The notes under the pieces are model-generated. The model was not told the DNA's origin, ran no database searches, and worked only from the letters and a program-made list of their open reading frames with translations. A stretch of DNA of 43,959 bases from Bacteroidetes Order II. bacterium (GTDB lineage: Bacteria; Bacteroidota; Rhodothermia; Rhodothermales; UBA2364), in NCBI GenBank assembly GCA_016788705.1, contig JAEUSQ010000049.1, positions 1-43,959 of the forward strand, read 5' to 3'. Shown here in pieces: positions 32,559-41,107 of this stretch (positions are counted from its first letter, which is position 1; each line of letters opens with the position of its first letter). The position numbers and the translations under genes are program-made.

Positions 32559-34649
32559 ATGCGTAAGTATTTTAAACTCCTGCCTTTGTTCTTGTTGCTG
32601 GTAGGAGCCTTCCAGATGACAAAAGCTCAGTTTACCAATAGATGGCTCTCTGCCGGCAGTTTCCATAACTGGTATGCCGAAGTGGGGAGCGAGGTAGAAT
32701 CAGCCGGATTTGTTAAAACCCAGCAAGATGGATGGCGTTGGCCCGGCATTTATCGCTATACCGATATGCAGGCTGCCCGAGGCATGTGGATTGGTGCGAA
32801 GAATGTCACCGATGACAAAGGCACTAAATTTGATACCCGCGTGGTTCATATCGGGCCACGGGTGAGTGGTGCCAACGAGTTCTTCCCGATAACCTTTAAG
32901 TTGATCAGCCGTTTTGAATTGCCCTCTGTCTTTGTAGATGGAGACCCCTCCGAGCCAGAAGCGGCCATGATTGTGGATGAGGTGGATCCTAATTTGGATG
33001 CCGATTTTGCCCTCGAAAACGTGGTGAACAACCTCTTGGGCCTGACCATGAAACGCAGGGTTTTGCAATTCTCTCAGGAGTTCAATGATAACTACCACGT
33101 GCAGGAATATACCTTTACCAATACTGGCAATACCGATGGGGATGCCGATATCGAATTGCCAAATCAGACCCTTACCGATGTCATGATTTATTTCCAAACC
33201 CGGATGGCTGTTGCAAAAGAAACCCGCTATGTGGTGGGCAACGGCTCTGGTTGGGGGATGAATACCATGATTGACGCACGGGGCGACGGACTTCGTCCAG
33301 ACCCAGCCAACCAAAATTTCCGTGCACAGTTTGCGTGGCATGGCAAATTTCCTGCTTTTACCCGATACGATAACATTGGAGGGCCGATCCTCAAGAGTGC
33401 GCTTCCGGCACTACAAATTGCCTCGGCGGATACATTAGGACGTTTGGGCGCTTCCCAGTTTGCGGGAACCGTGGTGCTCCATGCCGATAAGTCGGCCACC
33501 GACAAGGCAGACGATGTGAACCAACCGTTTACCATGAACTACATTGGTTCGGATGACAACTACCAATCCCGCAACGACGCTTTTAATGTTTCCCAAATGG
33601 AAACCGAGTACCGCGTTATGACCCAAGGTAAAAAACCACGTCATGCCTTTATTGTAGAACCCACCGGAGATCCGGGCTTTAAGGCGCCCACCGGAGACCC
33701 TGCATTGGGTACGTCTGGCGGATTTAGCAATGGGATGGGGTTTGGCCCCTATACCCTGAAGCCAGGTGAAAGCATTAAGATTGTCTTGGCCGATGCGGCG
33801 GCGGGCTTAAGTCGGGAGGAAAATATCCGGGTTGGTCGCTTGCTTCAAAAAGGCCAGATCAGCGTAGCACAGAAAAACGATATTGTTTTCCAAAGCCGCG
33901 ACTCATTGTTCCAGACCTTCCGGCGGGCGATTGACAACTACAAAAGTGGCTTTAAAGCACCAAAAGCCCCCTTACCACCGAAGCAGTTGGAGGTAAAGTC
34001 TGGTGGCGATCGTATCCAGATTTCATGGACGCCGTTTGCTGGTGCACAAGTAGATGGTTGGGAAGTGTATCGGACCAAAAATAGCTATGACTCTACCTAT
34101 ACAATGATCAAGCGGTTGGGTCCATCGGAAACCAGTTTTGATGATACTACTCCTATTCGGGGGTTGGATTATTTTTATTACGTGCAAGGTTATGTGGATA
34201 AGGCTAAGAATACCGGTGGGCCGGGTACGCCAGCTAACCGTGTCTTGAGAAGTAGCCGCTATTTTGCCCAATCTTATGCACCAGCAAAGCTTAAACGGCC
34301 TGCCGGAACAGCTTGGGATGGTGTACGTATTGTACCGAACCCCTATACCATCGCGGCTGGAACAGACCTACGGTTCTCGCAACGAGACGCCTTGGGCTTC
34401 TTCGACATTCCGGGTATTTGTTCCATTGAAATTTATACCGAATTGGGCGAATTGGTGGACAAATTTGAGCATACCGATGGGTCTGGAGATGCTTATTGGG
34501 ACCACACTACCTCTTCCCGGCAGTTGATTGTTTCTGGCATCTATATTGCGGTCATTACTGCCAATGAAGACCAACTCAACAAAACGACGGGGGCCGTAGA
34601 GTTTCGGAAAGGTGAGCGTAAGATCATGAAATTTGTCGTTATCCGCTAA
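32559..34649 (+). CDS. Large secreted protein with FN3-like and T9SS-type C-terminal domains
   Basis: A 696-residue protein. The signal peptide KLLPLFLLLVGAFQMTKAQ is cleaved near Ala-Gln. The central part has no family I know and carries acidic motifs such as DGDPSEPEAAM. Residues ~470-555 look like a fibronectin-III domain (PPKQLEVKSGGDRIQISWTP, VDGWEVYRTKNSYDSTY). The last ~90 residues resemble the FlgD-like/T9SS type A sorting domain: VRIVPNPYTI, CSIEIYTELGELVDKFEH, a WDH turn, VSGIYIAVITA and final IMKFVVIR. It is probably exported across the outer membrane by a type IX-like path and held at the surface. It lies 66 bp after the TonB receptor. Confidence 0.72.
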   Translation: MRKYFKLLPLFLLLVGAFQMTKAQFTNRWLSAGSFHNWYAEVGSEVESAGFVKTQQDGWRWPGIYRYTDMQAARGMWIGAKNVTDDKGTKFDTRVVHIGPRVSGANEFFPITFKLISRFELPSVFVDGDPSEPEAAMIVDEVDPNLDADFALENVVNNLLGLTMKRRVLQFSQEFNDNYHVQEYTFTNTGNTDGDADIELPNQTLTDVMIYFQTRMAVAKETRYVVGNGSGWGMNTMIDARGDGLRPDPANQNFRAQFAWHGKFPAFTRYDNIGGPILKSALPALQIASADTLGRLGASQFAGTVVLHADKSATDKADDVNQPFTMNYIGSDDNYQSRNDAFNVSQMETEYRVMTQGKKPRHAFIVEPTGDPGFKAPTGDPALGTSGGFSNGMGFGPYTLKPGESIKIVLADAAAGLSREENIRVGRLLQKGQISVAQKNDIVFQSRDSLFQTFRRAIDNYKSGFKAPKAPLPPKQLEVKSGGDRIQISWTPFAGAQVDGWEVYRTKNSYDSTYTMIKRLGPSETSFDDTTPIRGLDYFYYVQGYVDKAKNTGGPGTPANRVLRSSRYFAQSYAPAKLKRPAGTAWDGVRIVPNPYTIAAGTDLRFSQRDALGFFDIPGICSIEIYTELGELVDKFEHTDGSGDAYWDHTTSSRQLIVSGIYIAVITANEDQLNKTTGAVEFRKGERKIMKFVVIR

Positions 34650-34733
34650 CCATTTAACCATCAGAGGAAAAAAATGAACACAACTGATGCATCCAAATGG
34701 TTCGTAGAGAACGACCATGAAACGAGGAACACC

Positions 34734-35741
34734 ATGAAAATGACCAATATCTTTGTCTTTTTGTTGCTCGTGATGCCTGTAAGCCTGTGGGCACAAAAAG
34801 ACAATCAACAAAAATTAGCCCAAACGGGGATGAAGTTCTTAGCGGCTTCGCCTGATCCGCGTGCCGCTGGTTTGGGAGATGCCATAACGGCCTTGGAAGG
34901 TGGGGCGGAGATGATGTTCTACAATCCAGCAGGGATGGCCAATATGAATGGTAAGTTGAGCGCCTCATTTGGTCAGATGGCTTGGATTGCCGACATCAAC
35001 TACAACCTAGCAGGTGTGGCCTTTAAGGCTGGAAACATCGGAACGTTTGGTGTAAGTGTGATGAATGTGGATTATGGTGAAATTAAAGCCACTGTTCGTG
35101 CAGATAATGATCGTGGCTATTTAGATTTACCGAACAGCATTCATCCGGTGGCCATGTCGGTTGGTTTGAGTTATGCGCGTTCTTTGTCGGATCGCTTTGC
35201 CATTGGAGGCAGTGTAAAACGTGTTACCCAAGACCTTGGTAGTGCTGCTACACAATTCGACAAAACGTTGGGCGATTATGTGTACGAGTCCTACAAGCAA
35301 TCCGTCATGGCCTATGACTTTGGCGTTTTATATAAAACAGGATTTAAAAGCCTGCAATTTGCTTTTAATGCGCGCAACTTTGCCAAAGAGATAAAATATG
35401 AAGAGGAAACCTTCCAACTCCCTCTTTCCATGCGCATGGGGATCTCGATGGATTTGTTGGACTTCTCGGCGATGGGCCAAGACCATAATTTATTACTCTC
35501 GGTTGATGCTGAACACCCCCGTGATTTTCCGGAGGTTCTTAAAGTTGGGACAGAGTATTCTTTCCGGAATTTGCTCTCTTTACGCGCCGGATATGCCTTC
35601 CCTTCAGACCAACAGGGCCTTACTTTTGGTGGAGGGGTACAATTGAAACGGGGCGACCGAAAGGTACAGGCGGATTACTCGTACACCCAATTTGGGATAT
35701 TCAATGCCGTTCAGCGGATCGGTATTAAAATTGGACTCTAA
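34734..35741 (+). CDS. PorV/PorQ-family outer-membrane barrel
   Basis: Starting at the ATG at 34734 the protein has 335 residues with a signal peptide (IFVFLLLVMPVSLWAQ). Just after it come GMKFLAASPDPRAAGLGDA and AEMMFYNPAGMA, the pattern typical of PorV/UPF0164-type barrels, then repeated amphipathic strands with aromatic belts, ending FNAVQRIGIKIGL. PorV shuttles T9SS substrates to the attachment complex; its place directly after a protein with a T9SS-type tail fits that. The longer frame from 34674 adds 20 polar residues before the signal and is unlikely. Operon with its neighbours. Confidence 0.8.
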   Translation: MKMTNIFVFLLLVMPVSLWAQKDNQQKLAQTGMKFLAASPDPRAAGLGDAITALEGGAEMMFYNPAGMANMNGKLSASFGQMAWIADINYNLAGVAFKAGNIGTFGVSVMNVDYGEIKATVRADNDRGYLDLPNSIHPVAMSVGLSYARSLSDRFAIGGSVKRVTQDLGSAATQFDKTLGDYVYESYKQSVMAYDFGVLYKTGFKSLQFAFNARNFAKEIKYEEETFQLPLSMRMGISMDLLDFSAMGQDHNLLLSVDAEHPRDFPEVLKVGTEYSFRNLLSLRAGYAFPSDQQGLTFGGGVQLKRGDRKVQADYSYTQFGIFNAVQRIGIKIGL

Positions 35742-35794
35742 CGGCAGTTTACGGCCTTTTGCATAGGCCGGAGCGCTATCAAGCCTTTACAGAC

Positions 35795-37120
35795 ATGAAG
35801 TACATTACACGTAAATTTCCCCTCTTCGCATTGCTGACCATTTTTTGGGCAGGCTGCGACTTTAACGGCGATAACTCGCTGTTTAATGAAGAAAACCTCG
35901 GCTCAGATCCTGACCCAACGGTTACAAGCATTACAAGTGTAGAATCGCCACCTTTTGCCGGAATTGATGTAATCTCCATCAAAGGGTCGAATTTTTCTTC
36001 GGATCCGACAAAAAACATGGTCTATGTTACATTCTATCTCCCCGCTGTAGATGCTGCTGGTAATATCATCAGCACAGGTGGAAAACCCGATCGGGGCAAG
36101 GTGCGAGATGCCATTCGTGCTACTGTCCTTACGGCAAGTGCAACAGAACTAACGATACGGGCGCCCATCCGCCCAACGTTTGACCCCAAAGACCCGAAAA
36201 CCCGTCCATTGGAAGAAGTGGATATTCGGGTGGGAACTTTGGGTGCGGAAAATTTCTCGGCAACGTCTAAGGTCCTTATTGCGCCATCGTTTGAACCTGT
36301 TAATACTTTTGATGCCAAGACAGAAGAACCATTTGGTATGACGAACGACAAGGCCAACAATATTTATGTCTCGCTCTTTGTTAGTGGAAGTGCAGCGGGG
36401 GTCTTTACCTATGCGCCAGATGGAACCCGTTCTCAGTTCCTTACCGCTGCCAATGTACAAAGCCAGAAGTTTGATGACATGCAGTATCGCGACGATGAAG
36501 GTTATCTTTACGCGGTTCGCGGGTTGAGGGCTGTTTTCCGGTTCAAGAAAAACAGCAACCAAGAGACCTACGTGGCCATTCCGACGACCTTGGAATCAGC
36601 TCGTCTTGTGACCTTGGATTTTGATGCGAACAATAACCTTTGGGTGGGCGGCAATAATGCAAACTTATATCGGGTGAAGCCGGATAAGACTACGAAAAAC
36701 TATGCCTTCGTCGGCGACGTCCGTTCTATTCGTGTTTCCGGCACAAATTTGTTCGTATTGGCCAAAAAAGACAACCAATTTAGCGTTTTCCGCTTCCCAA
36801 TAGACGGCAACAGCGACTTAGGTACACCTGTGAAAGTCACAGACCTGAATCTCGGAACAAATGAAGCCTTTGCGATTGACCTTGCAAAAAACGGAGACAT
36901 TTTTGTAGCAACCAACCGAAATCCAGATCCTTTGTTGCTCATTAGCAATGGCCAAGTCTCCACGCTCTATCCGGGCACTTTCATTGGAATGGCCCGTTCC
37001 TTTGCTTGGGGTGCAGATCCGATCCTCTATGTTGGACAGGGGGTTTTGCCTTTGGGAACCTCTACTTCCATCGCCGCAAACTTCTTGATGATGAACACCC
37101 GAAAGCAAGGGGTTCGATAA
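35795..37120 (+). CDS. IPT/TIG-domain lipoprotein with beta-propeller-like repeats
   Basis: From the ATG at 35795, 441 residues. The signal KFPLFALLTIFWAG before Cys19 is a lipobox. Residues ~45-145 form an IPT/TIG-like immunoglobulin domain (TVTSITSVESPPFAGIDVIS, IKGSNFSSDP, ELTIRAPIRPTF). The C-terminal ~290 residues hold repeated blades of an NHL/SMP30-like propeller: DDMQYRDDEGYLYAVRG, LVTLDFDANNNLWVGG, SIRVSGTNLFVLAKKD and FAIDLAKNGDIFVATN. The order TonB receptor, secreted protein, PorV barrel, surface lipoprotein suggests a joint surface complex. It is the last gene before a terminator at 37148. Confidence 0.75.
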   Translation: MKYITRKFPLFALLTIFWAGCDFNGDNSLFNEENLGSDPDPTVTSITSVESPPFAGIDVISIKGSNFSSDPTKNMVYVTFYLPAVDAAGNIISTGGKPDRGKVRDAIRATVLTASATELTIRAPIRPTFDPKDPKTRPLEEVDIRVGTLGAENFSATSKVLIAPSFEPVNTFDAKTEEPFGMTNDKANNIYVSLFVSGSAAGVFTYAPDGTRSQFLTAANVQSQKFDDMQYRDDEGYLYAVRGLRAVFRFKKNSNQETYVAIPTTLESARLVTLDFDANNNLWVGGNNANLYRVKPDKTTKNYAFVGDVRSIRVSGTNLFVLAKKDNQFSVFRFPIDGNSDLGTPVKVTDLNLGTNEAFAIDLAKNGDIFVATNRNPDPLLLISNGQVSTLYPGTFIGMARSFAWGADPILYVGQGVLPLGTSTSIAANFLMMNTRKQGVR

Positions 37121-37147
37121 ACAGTTTGATCTAAAAAGTTGTATTTT

Positions 37148-37175
37148 AAGGGCAGGTTAATACTTGCCCTTTTTT
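37148..37175 (+). terminator. Intrinsic terminator of the outer-membrane operon
   Basis: AAGGGCA (37148-37154) pairs with TGCCCTT (37165-37171), followed by a T-run to 37175. The last T is immediately followed by the ATG of the MFS gene. Confidence 0.72.
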
Positions 37176-38459
37176 ATGTCCAATAAAACCTCTCAGAGCC
37201 GTACCGTTTGGCTCCTTGCCCTGATGTCGGCTTTTTTATATGCCGACCAAAACTTGATGGCCCCCAACCTAACCCAGATTGCCCAAGAGTTTGGATTTTC
37301 TGAGACAGAACGAGACGTGAAACTTGGGGGGGATATCTCGTTGGTTTTCTGGATGTTAGGCGGGGTGGTTACGCTGTTTATTGGTCATTGGACCGATCGC
37401 GTTGCTCGGAAGCCATTGTTTCTGGCCGTTGTACTCATCGGAACGATACCATGCCTGTTGACCGGATTTGCCCAAAACTATACACAATTGTATTGGCTAC
37501 GTGCTTTTACAGGAATTGGCATTGGCGGTGCTTTGCCATTGGTCTATTCCTTGTTGGGCGATTTGTTTCCTGCAACACATCGTGCAAAAGCTACCGGGAT
37601 TATTGCACTGGCTATGGGGCTGGGCGTGGCCTCTGGGCAATTGATGGCGGGCTTTCTGGGACCCGTTTATGGCTGGCGATTACCTTTTGTGGTGGTGGCT
37701 ATTCCCAATTTATTGCTTACCTTTGTGTTTGCTTGGTATGTGACCGAGCCCAAACGTGGTGCTTATGAAGTAGATAGCGCAGATATCCACATCTCCAAAA
37801 AAATAACCTTTTCCTCTATCCGAGAATTGTTTCAGATTCCCACCAATCGGCTAATCTTTGCACAAAGTATTTTGGCAACCATTCCTTGGGGGGTGTTTTT
37901 TACTTTTTTGAATGACTTTTATGCGCAAGACAAAGGTTTTTCGGTTGCACAAGCCACCCTTGTGGTGATGGGAGCCGGAGTGGCCAGTATTATCGGGAGT
38001 TTTGTGGGGGGGCTTTGGGGAAATCGTCTTTACAATGAATCAGCTGCAAAATTGCCAAAATTAGCTGGTTGGACCACTTTGGTGGGCGTATTGCCTGTTT
38101 TAATGCTCTTAAATTATCCTTCTCAGAAAGGCTTCTCAACACCTGGGATAGGCTGGCCACTCTTTTTGGCGGCTGTTTCAGGGTTTTTGGTGATTATTGC
38201 CAGCCCCAACATCCGGGCAATGCTCATCAACGTAAACCGGCCTCATGCCCGAGGATCCGTTTTTGCCCTATACAACTTAGCCGATGATTTAGGACGTGGC
38301 TTTGGCCCGGTCGTTATTTCACTGATGGTCGTTTGGTGGGGGCGGACCTATGCGTTTTCCGTAGCGGCTGGATTTTGGTTGATGGCTGGCCTGATTATGT
38401 TACAAATGGCGAAAACTTTTCCCACCGATGAACAGAGAGGGGGCAACCTACGCGATTAA
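37176..38459 (+). CDS. MFS transporter
   Basis: A 427-residue, twelve-helix major facilitator protein. The loop 2-3 signature is GHWTDRVARKPLF, and GIGIGGALPLVYSLLGDLFP matches helix 4-5 of sugar-phosphate/Spinster-like members. A cytoplasmic loop (EPKRGAYEVDSADIH) divides the two halves, and RPHARGSVFALYNLADDLGRG is the repeat of the loop motif in the second half. The substrate cannot be told. The ATG at 37176 directly follows the T-run of the preceding terminator, so its mRNA must come by read-through or be nearly leaderless; a TTG at 37164 inside the hairpin is unlikely. Confidence 0.88.
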   Translation: MSNKTSQSRTVWLLALMSAFLYADQNLMAPNLTQIAQEFGFSETERDVKLGGDISLVFWMLGGVVTLFIGHWTDRVARKPLFLAVVLIGTIPCLLTGFAQNYTQLYWLRAFTGIGIGGALPLVYSLLGDLFPATHRAKATGIIALAMGLGVASGQLMAGFLGPVYGWRLPFVVVAIPNLLLTFVFAWYVTEPKRGAYEVDSADIHISKKITFSSIRELFQIPTNRLIFAQSILATIPWGVFFTFLNDFYAQDKGFSVAQATLVVMGAGVASIIGSFVGGLWGNRLYNESAAKLPKLAGWTTLVGVLPVLMLLNYPSQKGFSTPGIGWPLFLAAVSGFLVIIASPNIRAMLINVNRPHARGSVFALYNLADDLGRGFGPVVISLMVVWWGRTYAFSVAAGFWLMAGLIMLQMAKTFPTDEQRGGNLRD

Positions 38460-38599
38460 TCAGGCAGGGTATTGAATTTTATGAATCTTTATTATTCCCG
38501 AATTGCCATTTAGATATTCATTCGCTATTTTGATAAACTTAATTCTTCTATGTACTTTTAAGGTCTCTGTTTTATACATGCCAACCGAATGAACGTTTT

Positions 38600-40111
38600 A
38601 TGAACACCACAATTACTCCTGTCAACTCGGTGGAATATGATTTTGTACTTGAAATACCTGCTACCGAACTGACGCCTTTTATTGAGAATAAACTTCGTCA
38701 AGTGGCCAAGAAAGCTACCATGCCGGGGTTTCGTCCGGGCAAAGTACCAAAACAGCTCATCAAAAAGTTGTATGGTGAAGCAGCTGCATTCGAGGTGGTA
38801 GATAAACTTGTGAAAGACACGTTTGAAGATGAAGTGTTAGACAATCCTGCATACGAAACGTTTGGTCAGTCTAAAATGACGGTTTTTGAGTATGCAGATG
38901 GTCAAGACCTTAAAGCCGTTATTCGTTTTGGGATTTATCCGCAATTTGAATTGTCAACACTAGAAGGGGTTCAGGTTTCTCGTCTTGTGAATCCGGTTAC
39001 ACCAGAAGACGTGCAGGGGCAGCTTGACTATATGCTCCTCCGCCAATCTACCTTGGAAGACTCGGATGATGCGGTTGGTGAAAAGTCTATCCTTACAACC
39101 GATATGGTGGAGTTGGATGCCGAAACCAAAGAAGTGAAAGATTCGGGTAGAAATGAGGAAAATGCAACAATTGTGATGAATGACCCCAATCTGTTGGAGG
39201 TTTTTAAAGCAGCATTATTGGGCAAAAAATCAGGCGATGTGGTGGAGGTTACCGTAACACACGAAGATCCTGCACACGCACATTCGCACGTTTGGCAAGT
39301 TACCATCAAGAACATTCAGGAACGAAATATTCCGGAGTTGACCGACGAGTTGGCCGCTAAAATGTCTCAAGAGCAAGCCAAGACGGTGGAAGAATTGAAA
39401 CAAATCCTTGAGAAACAGGAAACTTCTGCCCGAGAAAAACGCTCCAACGATTTGGTTGATAATAAGGTCATCAGCGAGGCGCTGAAGGCGAATATATTTG
39501 AAGTGCCAGAATCGGTTGTGGAGTCTATGTTAGACCATTATGTCAAAACATATAGGGAAGAACAACTCCGCAAATTTAATGGAAAACTTCCTGATTCATA
39601 CAATGAGAACCATTATCGGCTTTCGCAAACGAAAAATGCCGAGCAGGCAGCCCGTTGGATGGTTATCCGTGACAAAATTATAGAAGAACAGAATTTTGAT
39701 ATTTTGGACGAAGATTACCAAGCCTATTACAATGAACTGGCCTCCGCATTAGGTTTTGTTGACGTGGATATGATTCGTAGTATCTTTGAACAAAACAATA
39801 AGGAGGCCTTCGTGAATGAAATGGAAGATAAAATCTTGTCCCAAAAAGCCTTAGACTTTCTCAAAAACAACGTAGCCGTTGTGGAAAAGTCGCGTGCAGA
39901 CTTCGAGAAAGAGCAAGCTAAGGAAGACCTCTCGTATTTGGAAGGGCAAGAAGCCAAGATCAGTGCCCAGGTAACCGAATTGCAAGAAGGAGGGGAAGAG
40001 GACGTTGCCCGCGATTTGCAAAAAGACTTGGCTAGTATCCGAGCGGAGATTGAAGAAATGAAACAAGAACTGACGAATGTGTCGTCGGAAGCAGGCGTAA
40101 AAGCCGAATAA
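38600..40111 (+). CDS. tig: Trigger factor with C-terminal coiled-coil extension
   Basis: A ribosome-bound chaperone. The N-terminal ribosome-binding motif is GFRPGKVPKQLIKKLYG (residues ~43-59). A PPIase-like domain follows at ~160-250 (SILTTDMVELDAE, ALLGKKSGDVVEVTV) and then the long helical arm domain. The PPIase core looks short on the canonical FKBP aromatic residues, so catalysis is doubtful. At 503 residues it is longer than E. coli TF (432). The surplus is an acidic coiled coil from about residue 435 (EKSRADFEKEQAKEDL onward). clpP lies 170 bp downstream, the common tig-clpP order. Confidence 0.93.
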   Translation: MNTTITPVNSVEYDFVLEIPATELTPFIENKLRQVAKKATMPGFRPGKVPKQLIKKLYGEAAAFEVVDKLVKDTFEDEVLDNPAYETFGQSKMTVFEYADGQDLKAVIRFGIYPQFELSTLEGVQVSRLVNPVTPEDVQGQLDYMLLRQSTLEDSDDAVGEKSILTTDMVELDAETKEVKDSGRNEENATIVMNDPNLLEVFKAALLGKKSGDVVEVTVTHEDPAHAHSHVWQVTIKNIQERNIPELTDELAAKMSQEQAKTVEELKQILEKQETSAREKRSNDLVDNKVISEALKANIFEVPESVVESMLDHYVKTYREEQLRKFNGKLPDSYNENHYRLSQTKNAEQAARWMVIRDKIIEEQNFDILDEDYQAYYNELASALGFVDVDMIRSIFEQNNKEAFVNEMEDKILSQKALDFLKNNVAVVEKSRADFEKEQAKEDLSYLEGQEAKISAQVTELQEGGEEDVARDLQKDLASIRAEIEEMKQELTNVSSEAGVKAE

Positions 40112-40281
40112 ATACCCGCTGGGGAACCAGTTTGAAAAGGGTTGGTTGTGATGTGTTCAGACCAGCCCTTTCTTTATCTGGAAAGGGGTCTGTTATCAAA
40201 TAAATGTGTTTCACCAGACAAATCCGCTGAGTCTATCAATACTTTCATACCATCAGTAGATTGTCTTTATTCCAAAGCCCA

Positions 40282-40962
40282 ATGGTGCAAGATTTCTTTA
40301 AGTTTACGCGCAGTTTAACGTCTATTCCAGAAGGTATCTACAGTAAGCCCTTTCAGAATACACCCATTCAGGCGGTGATTCCAACCGTTGAGGAAGTGAC
40401 GTCGCGTGGTTCTATCCGATATGATATTTTCAGCCGCTTGCTCAAAGAGCGCATTGTGATGATTGGTACGCCGATAGATGACTGGACCGCCAATCTGGCC
40501 ATTGCGCAGCTGTTGTTTTTGGCCAGTGACGATCCCGACCGCGACATCAGTATATACATCAATTCACCTGGTGGAAGTGTGGATAGCGGCTTGGCCATTT
40601 ATGATACCATGCAGTTTATTACGCCTCAGGTAGCCACCATATGTGTAGGCTTGGCTGCCTCGATGGGTGCCGTATTGCTGGCAGCGGGTGAATCTGGAAA
40701 ACGGGCGGCATTGCCTCATTCCCGAATCATGATTCATCAGCCGCTTGGAGGCGCACAAGGGCAGGCGTCTGATATAGAGATTACCGCCCGGGAGATTGCC
40801 AAGATCAAAACAACCCTTTATGAAATTCTGAGCCATCATACGGGTAAATCCCTCGAACAATTGGAATCTGATGCAGACCGTGACTATTGGCTGTCTGGAA
40901 AAGAAGCCCAAGCGTATGGGTTGATAGACCGCGTTTTATTACCCGAACCCAAGCACAAATAA
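40282..40962 (+). CDS. clpP: ATP-dependent Clp protease proteolytic subunit
   Basis: A serine protease forming two stacked heptamer rings that degrades proteins fed by Clp ATPases. The ATG at 40282 gives 226 residues. The catalytic triad is Ser127 in GLAASMGA, His152 in [10 protein letters not shown] and Asp197 in ESDADRDYW. The oxyanion-site Gly pair is in [16 protein letters not shown] at 40261 would add 7 residues. The N-terminus is some 20 residues longer than the mature E. coli form, as expected for a propeptide. It follows tig, but no clpX lies after it: transcription ends at a strong terminator. Confidence 0.95.
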   Translation: MVQDFFKFTRSLTSIPEGIYSKPFQNTPIQAVIPTVEEVTSRGSIRYDIFSRLLKERIVMIGTPIDDWTANLAIAQLLFLASDDPDRDISIYINSPGGSVDSGLAIYDTMQFITPQVATICVGLAASMGAVLLAAGESGKRAALPHSRIMIHQPLGGAQGQASDIEITAREIAKIKTTLYEILSHHTGKSLEQLESDADRDYWLSGKEAQAYGLIDRVLLPEPKHK

Positions 40963-41049
40963 CCCGTCGCCGGATGGTTGTTTGCCCCTTCAATAACCCA
41001 TGAAAGATTTAGCTGGCGAAACGGTATTTGACACTTGCTTCACGAATCA

Positions 41050-41090
41050 AAAAATAGCCCCTGTTCAATCACACAACAGGGGCTATTTTT
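41050..41090. terminator. Bidirectional terminator, 16-bp perfect inverted repeat
   Basis: AAAAATAGCCCCTGTT (41050-41065) is perfectly complementary to AACAGGGGCTATTTTT (41075-41090) around a 9-base loop. A-tract and T-tract lie on both sides, so it serves clpP (plus) and the M1-type peptidase gene (minus), which converge here. Confidence 0.88.
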
Positions 41091-41107
41091 ATGTTCATCA
41101 AAAACAA

